NCBI GenBank assembly: GCA_023135995.1
Contig: JAGLRY010000203.1
Location: forward strand, 1 to 16,646
DNA length: 16,646 bases
Source: Candidatus Aminicenantota bacterium
GTDB taxonomy: Bacteria; Acidobacteriota; Aminicenantia; Aminicenantales; Aminicenantaceae
Reading direction: 5' to 3'
Shown piece after piece: positions 14,536 to 16,646 of this stretch. Each line of letters starts with the position of its first letter. Within the stretch, counting starts at the first letter, position 1. The position numbers were made by a program, and so were the translations under genes. The notes beneath the pieces are model-generated. The model searched no databases and was not told the origin of the DNA. It saw only the letters and a list, made by a program, of their open reading frames with translations.

Positions 14536-15463
14536 TTTTTCTCGTGTTTTCTAAGAGCATGAGCAGGATAGCTTTTTGGGCATGTAGTCTGTTTTCTGCC
14601 TGATCATACACGACGGATTGAGCTGAATCGATCACCTCATCGGTGACTTCTTCTCCTCTGTGGGCAGGAAGACAGTGCATAAAGACAGCGTCGGATTTTG
14701 CCGATGCCATGAGTGTGCTGTTGACCTGATAGGGCGTGAAGGTCCTTTGCCTTTCGTCCTTCTCGGTTTCCTGTCCCATGGAGGCCCAGACATCCGAGTA
14801 AACCGCATCAACATCTGTCACGGCTTCCTTGGGATCTTCGGTCAAACGATAGGAAAATCCCGTATCTTTACCATCCTCTTCGGCCAGCTTGAGGATCTTC
14901 GGGTCTGGCTCATGTCCTGATGGCGTGGCAACGGTCATCTGGCTTCCTGCTTTTGCCGATGCCAGGAGGAGGCTGTGACAGACATTGTTGCCGTCCCCCA
15001 CGTATGCCAGCTTGAGTCCGGCCAGAGCACCCTTTTTTTCTCTCAGAGTGAGAAAATCAGCCATCGCCTGGCAGGGATGGCAAAGGTCAGTCAGAGCATT
15101 GATGACAGGGATGCGGCTGGCCTTGGCGAGATCAAAAGCAATGGCGTGGCCAAAAGTTCTGATCATGATCCCATCCACCCAGCGTTCCAGATTTTTCCCC
15201 ACATCGAAGGCGGATTCCCGTGATCCCATCTGAATATCCGATGGGCTCAAGTAGATGGCCTCTCCTCCCAACTGGAGCATCCCCACTTCAAAGGTCATTC
15301 GGGTGCGGAGCGAGGGTTTTTCGAAGATCATGGCCAAGACCTTATGGGCGAGCTTTTTCTGGACGAGTTGCGGCTTGTCCTTGACTTTCTCTGCAAGGTC
15401 CAGTATCTCGCTGAACTCATACAAGCTGATGTCGTGAATGGTCAAAAAATCGTCCAAAGTCAT
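14528..15463 (-). CDS. argF: Ornithine carbamoyltransferase, probably working with carbamate kinase
   Basis: This enzyme interconverts ornithine plus carbamoyl phosphate and citrulline plus phosphate. The 311-residue length is normal. The carbamoyl-phosphate motif SLRTR is at 51-55, HPCQ at 129-132, the ornithine-binding DVWASMG at 224-230, and HCLPAHRG at 263-270. The SMG loop argues against putrescine or N-acetylornithine carbamoyltransferases. arcC begins the same transcript and ends 6 nt upstream; its TAG lies within the TTAGGAG ribosome site of this gene. That pairing suggests the catabolic direction (arcB role, citrulline breakdown), although no arginine deiminase gene is seen, so a biosynthetic role stays open. 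The stop overlaps the start of the 734-residue gene by 8 bp. Confidence 0.94.
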   Translation of the reverse strand: MTLDDFLTIHDISLYEFSEILDLAEKVKDKPQLVQKKLAHKVLAMIFEKPSLRTRMTFEVGMLQLGGEAIYLSPSDIQMGSRESAFDVGKNLERWVDGIMIRTFGHAIAFDLAKASRIPVINALTDLCHPCQAMADFLTLREKKGALAGLKLAYVGDGNNVCHSLLLASAKAGSQMTVATPSGHEPDPKILKLAEEDGKDTGFSYRLTEDPKEAVTDVDAVYSDVWASMGQETEKDERQRTFTPYQVNSTLMASAKSDAVFMHCLPAHRGEEVTDEVIDSAQSVVYDQAENRLHAQKAILLMLLENTRKNG

Positions 15464-15469
15464 TTTCTC

Positions 15470-16420
15470 CTAATGCTTAGATATTATCTTTGTTCCTGAG
15501 CGATTTATCAAGGCTGCTTTCAGGTGACTTGCGGATGTGATCAGGACCTCTTTTCCTCCGCTCTGGATGTAATCGATCGCAGCCAGTATTTTAGGGCCCA
15601 TGGATCCAGGCGGGAATTGCCCTTCGGCATGGTGTTTTTTGGCTTCTTCAACGGTCATCACAGGGATGGGTGTCTCATCTGGTTGTCCAAAATTCTGGCT
15701 CACCCGGGGCACATTGGTCAAAATGACGAACAGATCTGCCTCTATTTCCCTGGCGATCAGGCTGGATGCATAGTCTTTGTCGATCACAGCCTCCACTCCC
15801 TGGAATAGACCCCTGCCGTTGATGATGACAGGAATACCTCCCCCGCCCGCTGCAATCACGATCTTTCCCGAGTGCACCAGGTCGTGAAGCACCCTTTTCG
15901 GGACGATATCGATGGGTGTGGGCGAGGGGACCACTTTGCGGAATCCCCGCCCGGCATCTTCGGTCATCGACCATCTCTTTTCGCGCATGAGCATCTGCGC
16001 CCTGTATTTGGAGTAAAAAGGACCGACAGGCTTAGTGGGATCGTCGAAGGCGGGATCGTTCCTGTCTACGATGACTTGAGTGATTAGAGTGGCAACCTCC
16101 TTATCCACAGAGTTTTTCCTGAGCTCATTGATGATGGCCTGCTCCAGCATAAAGCCTATGCTTCCCTCGGTCATAGCATCACAGACTTCCAGTGTGAACG
16201 GGGGGATCTTGTTCACGGCCTCTTCCATCTGGATGAGGAGATTCCCCACCTGTGGGCCGTTCCCATGGACGATGATGAGGTCGTATCCTTTTTTCACCAC
16301 ATGAATCATCAAGCTTGCCGCTTTTTTGGCATTGTTCATCTGCTCTTTTTGCAATCCCTTCTGGTCCTTGGGGAGGATGGCGTTTCCTCCGAAAGCGATC
16401 ACGGCAATTTTTCGTTTCAT
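15470..16420 (-). CDS. arcC: Carbamate kinase
   Basis: ArcC transfers phosphate from carbamoyl phosphate to ADP, giving ATP, CO2 and ammonia; it is the energy-yielding step of the arginine deiminase pathway. The 316-residue protein belongs to the amino-acid kinase fold. It shows AFGGNAIL (9-16), VHGNGPQVG (51-59), the AAGGGGIPV glycine loop (190-198), DKDYASS (214-220), and the typical C-terminal sequence after FPPGSMGPKI. AAAGGA sits about 6 nt before ATG. It is the first gene of the minus-strand run, preceded by a plausible sigma-70 promoter and, further upstream, the end of a MITE-like repeat. Genes for arginine or agmatine deiminase do not appear in the window. Confidence 0.96.
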   Translation of the reverse strand: MKRKIAVIAFGGNAILPKDQKGLQKEQMNNAKKAASLMIHVVKKGYDLIIVHGNGPQVGNLLIQMEEAVNKIPPFTLEVCDAMTEGSIGFMLEQAIINELRKNSVDKEVATLITQVIVDRNDPAFDDPTKPVGPFYSKYRAQMLMREKRWSMTEDAGRGFRKVVPSPTPIDIVPKRVLHDLVHSGKIVIAAGGGGIPVIINGRGLFQGVEAVIDKDYASSLIAREIEADLFVILTNVPRVSQNFGQPDETPIPVMTVEEAKKHHAEGQFPPGSMGPKILAAIDYIQSGGKEVLITSASHLKAALINRSGTKIISKH

Positions 16421-16452
16421 AGAAATCCTTTATCTCCAAAAAATAAAAAGGT

Positions 16453-16481
16453 AGTATAATACAGCCCCCCTGAATATGCAA
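16453..16481 (-). promoter_or_regulatory. Probable sigma-70 promoter of the arcC cluster
   Basis: On the minus strand TTGCAT (16481-16476) is followed after 17 nt by TATACT (16458-16453), which matches the -10 consensus at 5 of 6 positions while the -35 is weak. Transcription would start near 16446, giving a leader of about 25 nt that contains the arcC ribosome site. Further upstream, ATGTAC/GTACAT (16530-16535 and 16554-16559) forms a small inverted repeat that might bind a regulator. Confidence 0.4.
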
Positions 16482-16620
16482 TGTTCATCCTCCATCCGTG
16501 ACTCCGTAAAACATACTTTGAACACTAAGATGTACGACATTAAGTTTTAAACAGTACATTCCTATGGAGCATTAAATGTAAGTCAGCAGAGTCATGTTGT
16601 AGACTATTCTCTCCAATCTT

Positions 16621-16646
16621 ATTTTAACCTGAACTATTCATAAAAA
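16621..16646 (+). repeat. Left end of a second copy of the MITE-like element, cut by the window edge
   Basis: The last 26 bases match 8021-8046 at 24 positions, including the whole 17-bp terminal repeat with one change and the first bases of the adjacent A-run. The remainder of the copy lies outside the window. It sits upstream of the arcC promoter, in the same orientation as the first copy. Confidence 0.7.

Noticed and set aside
1..16646. tRNA, rRNA, CRISPR array or phage/defence module
   Set aside because: I saw no clover-leaf pattern, rRNA core sequence, spaced direct-repeat array or defence gene on reading the window; all the large open frames are otherwise explained.

Overview
The window comes from a bacterial chromosome of moderate GC content. 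It codes for an ordinary set of core enzymes plus several lineage-specific proteins. Nothing in it fixes the taxon. The core proteins and an uncharacterised 211-residue family next to rnr remind me of Acidobacteriota/Aminicenantes or nearby anaerobic lineages, but this is a low-confidence impression from memory.

Left part, plus strand (1-8020): the 3' end of guaA (GMP synthase) is followed 2 nt later by dnaE (DNA polymerase III alpha, PHP domain apparently intact). After a 141-nt gap comes a tightly packed run: a receiver-like protein without its phosphorylation residues, coaX (type III pantothenate kinase), a conserved protein of unknown function, and rnr (RNase R).

Centre (8021-10026): a ~295-bp MITE-like element with 17-bp terminal inverted repeats and nested internal inverted repeats sits just behind rnr. 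The left end of a second copy is cut by the right edge of the window. Next comes a 369-residue protein that matches SelB from domain III through the four winged helices but has no GTPase. Its 3' end converges on a small membrane-protein gene on the minus strand. A large palindromic repeat lies between the two, and a very good sigma-54 promoter precedes the small gene.

Right part, minus strand (16420 to 10027): arcC (carbamate kinase), an ornithine carbamoyltransferase gene, a 734-residue protein of unknown function whose start overlaps the carbamoyltransferase stop by 8 bp, a SoxB/DadA-type FAD amino-acid oxidoreductase, and an ornithine cyclodeaminase/mu-crystallin family enzyme. Read together, these could convert citrulline to ATP, CO2, ammonia and ornithine, and then take ornithine (or D-proline) through delta-1-pyrroline-2-carboxylate to proline. 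That pathway is an inference from family membership and gene order. No arginine deiminase gene lies in the window.

I see no rRNA, tRNA, CRISPR array or intact transposase gene. The most interesting items are the GTPase-less SelB-like protein beside the MITE, the sigma-54-driven small membrane protein, the 734-residue protein with a histone-like tail inside an arginine-catabolism cluster, and the possible ornithine-to-proline route.
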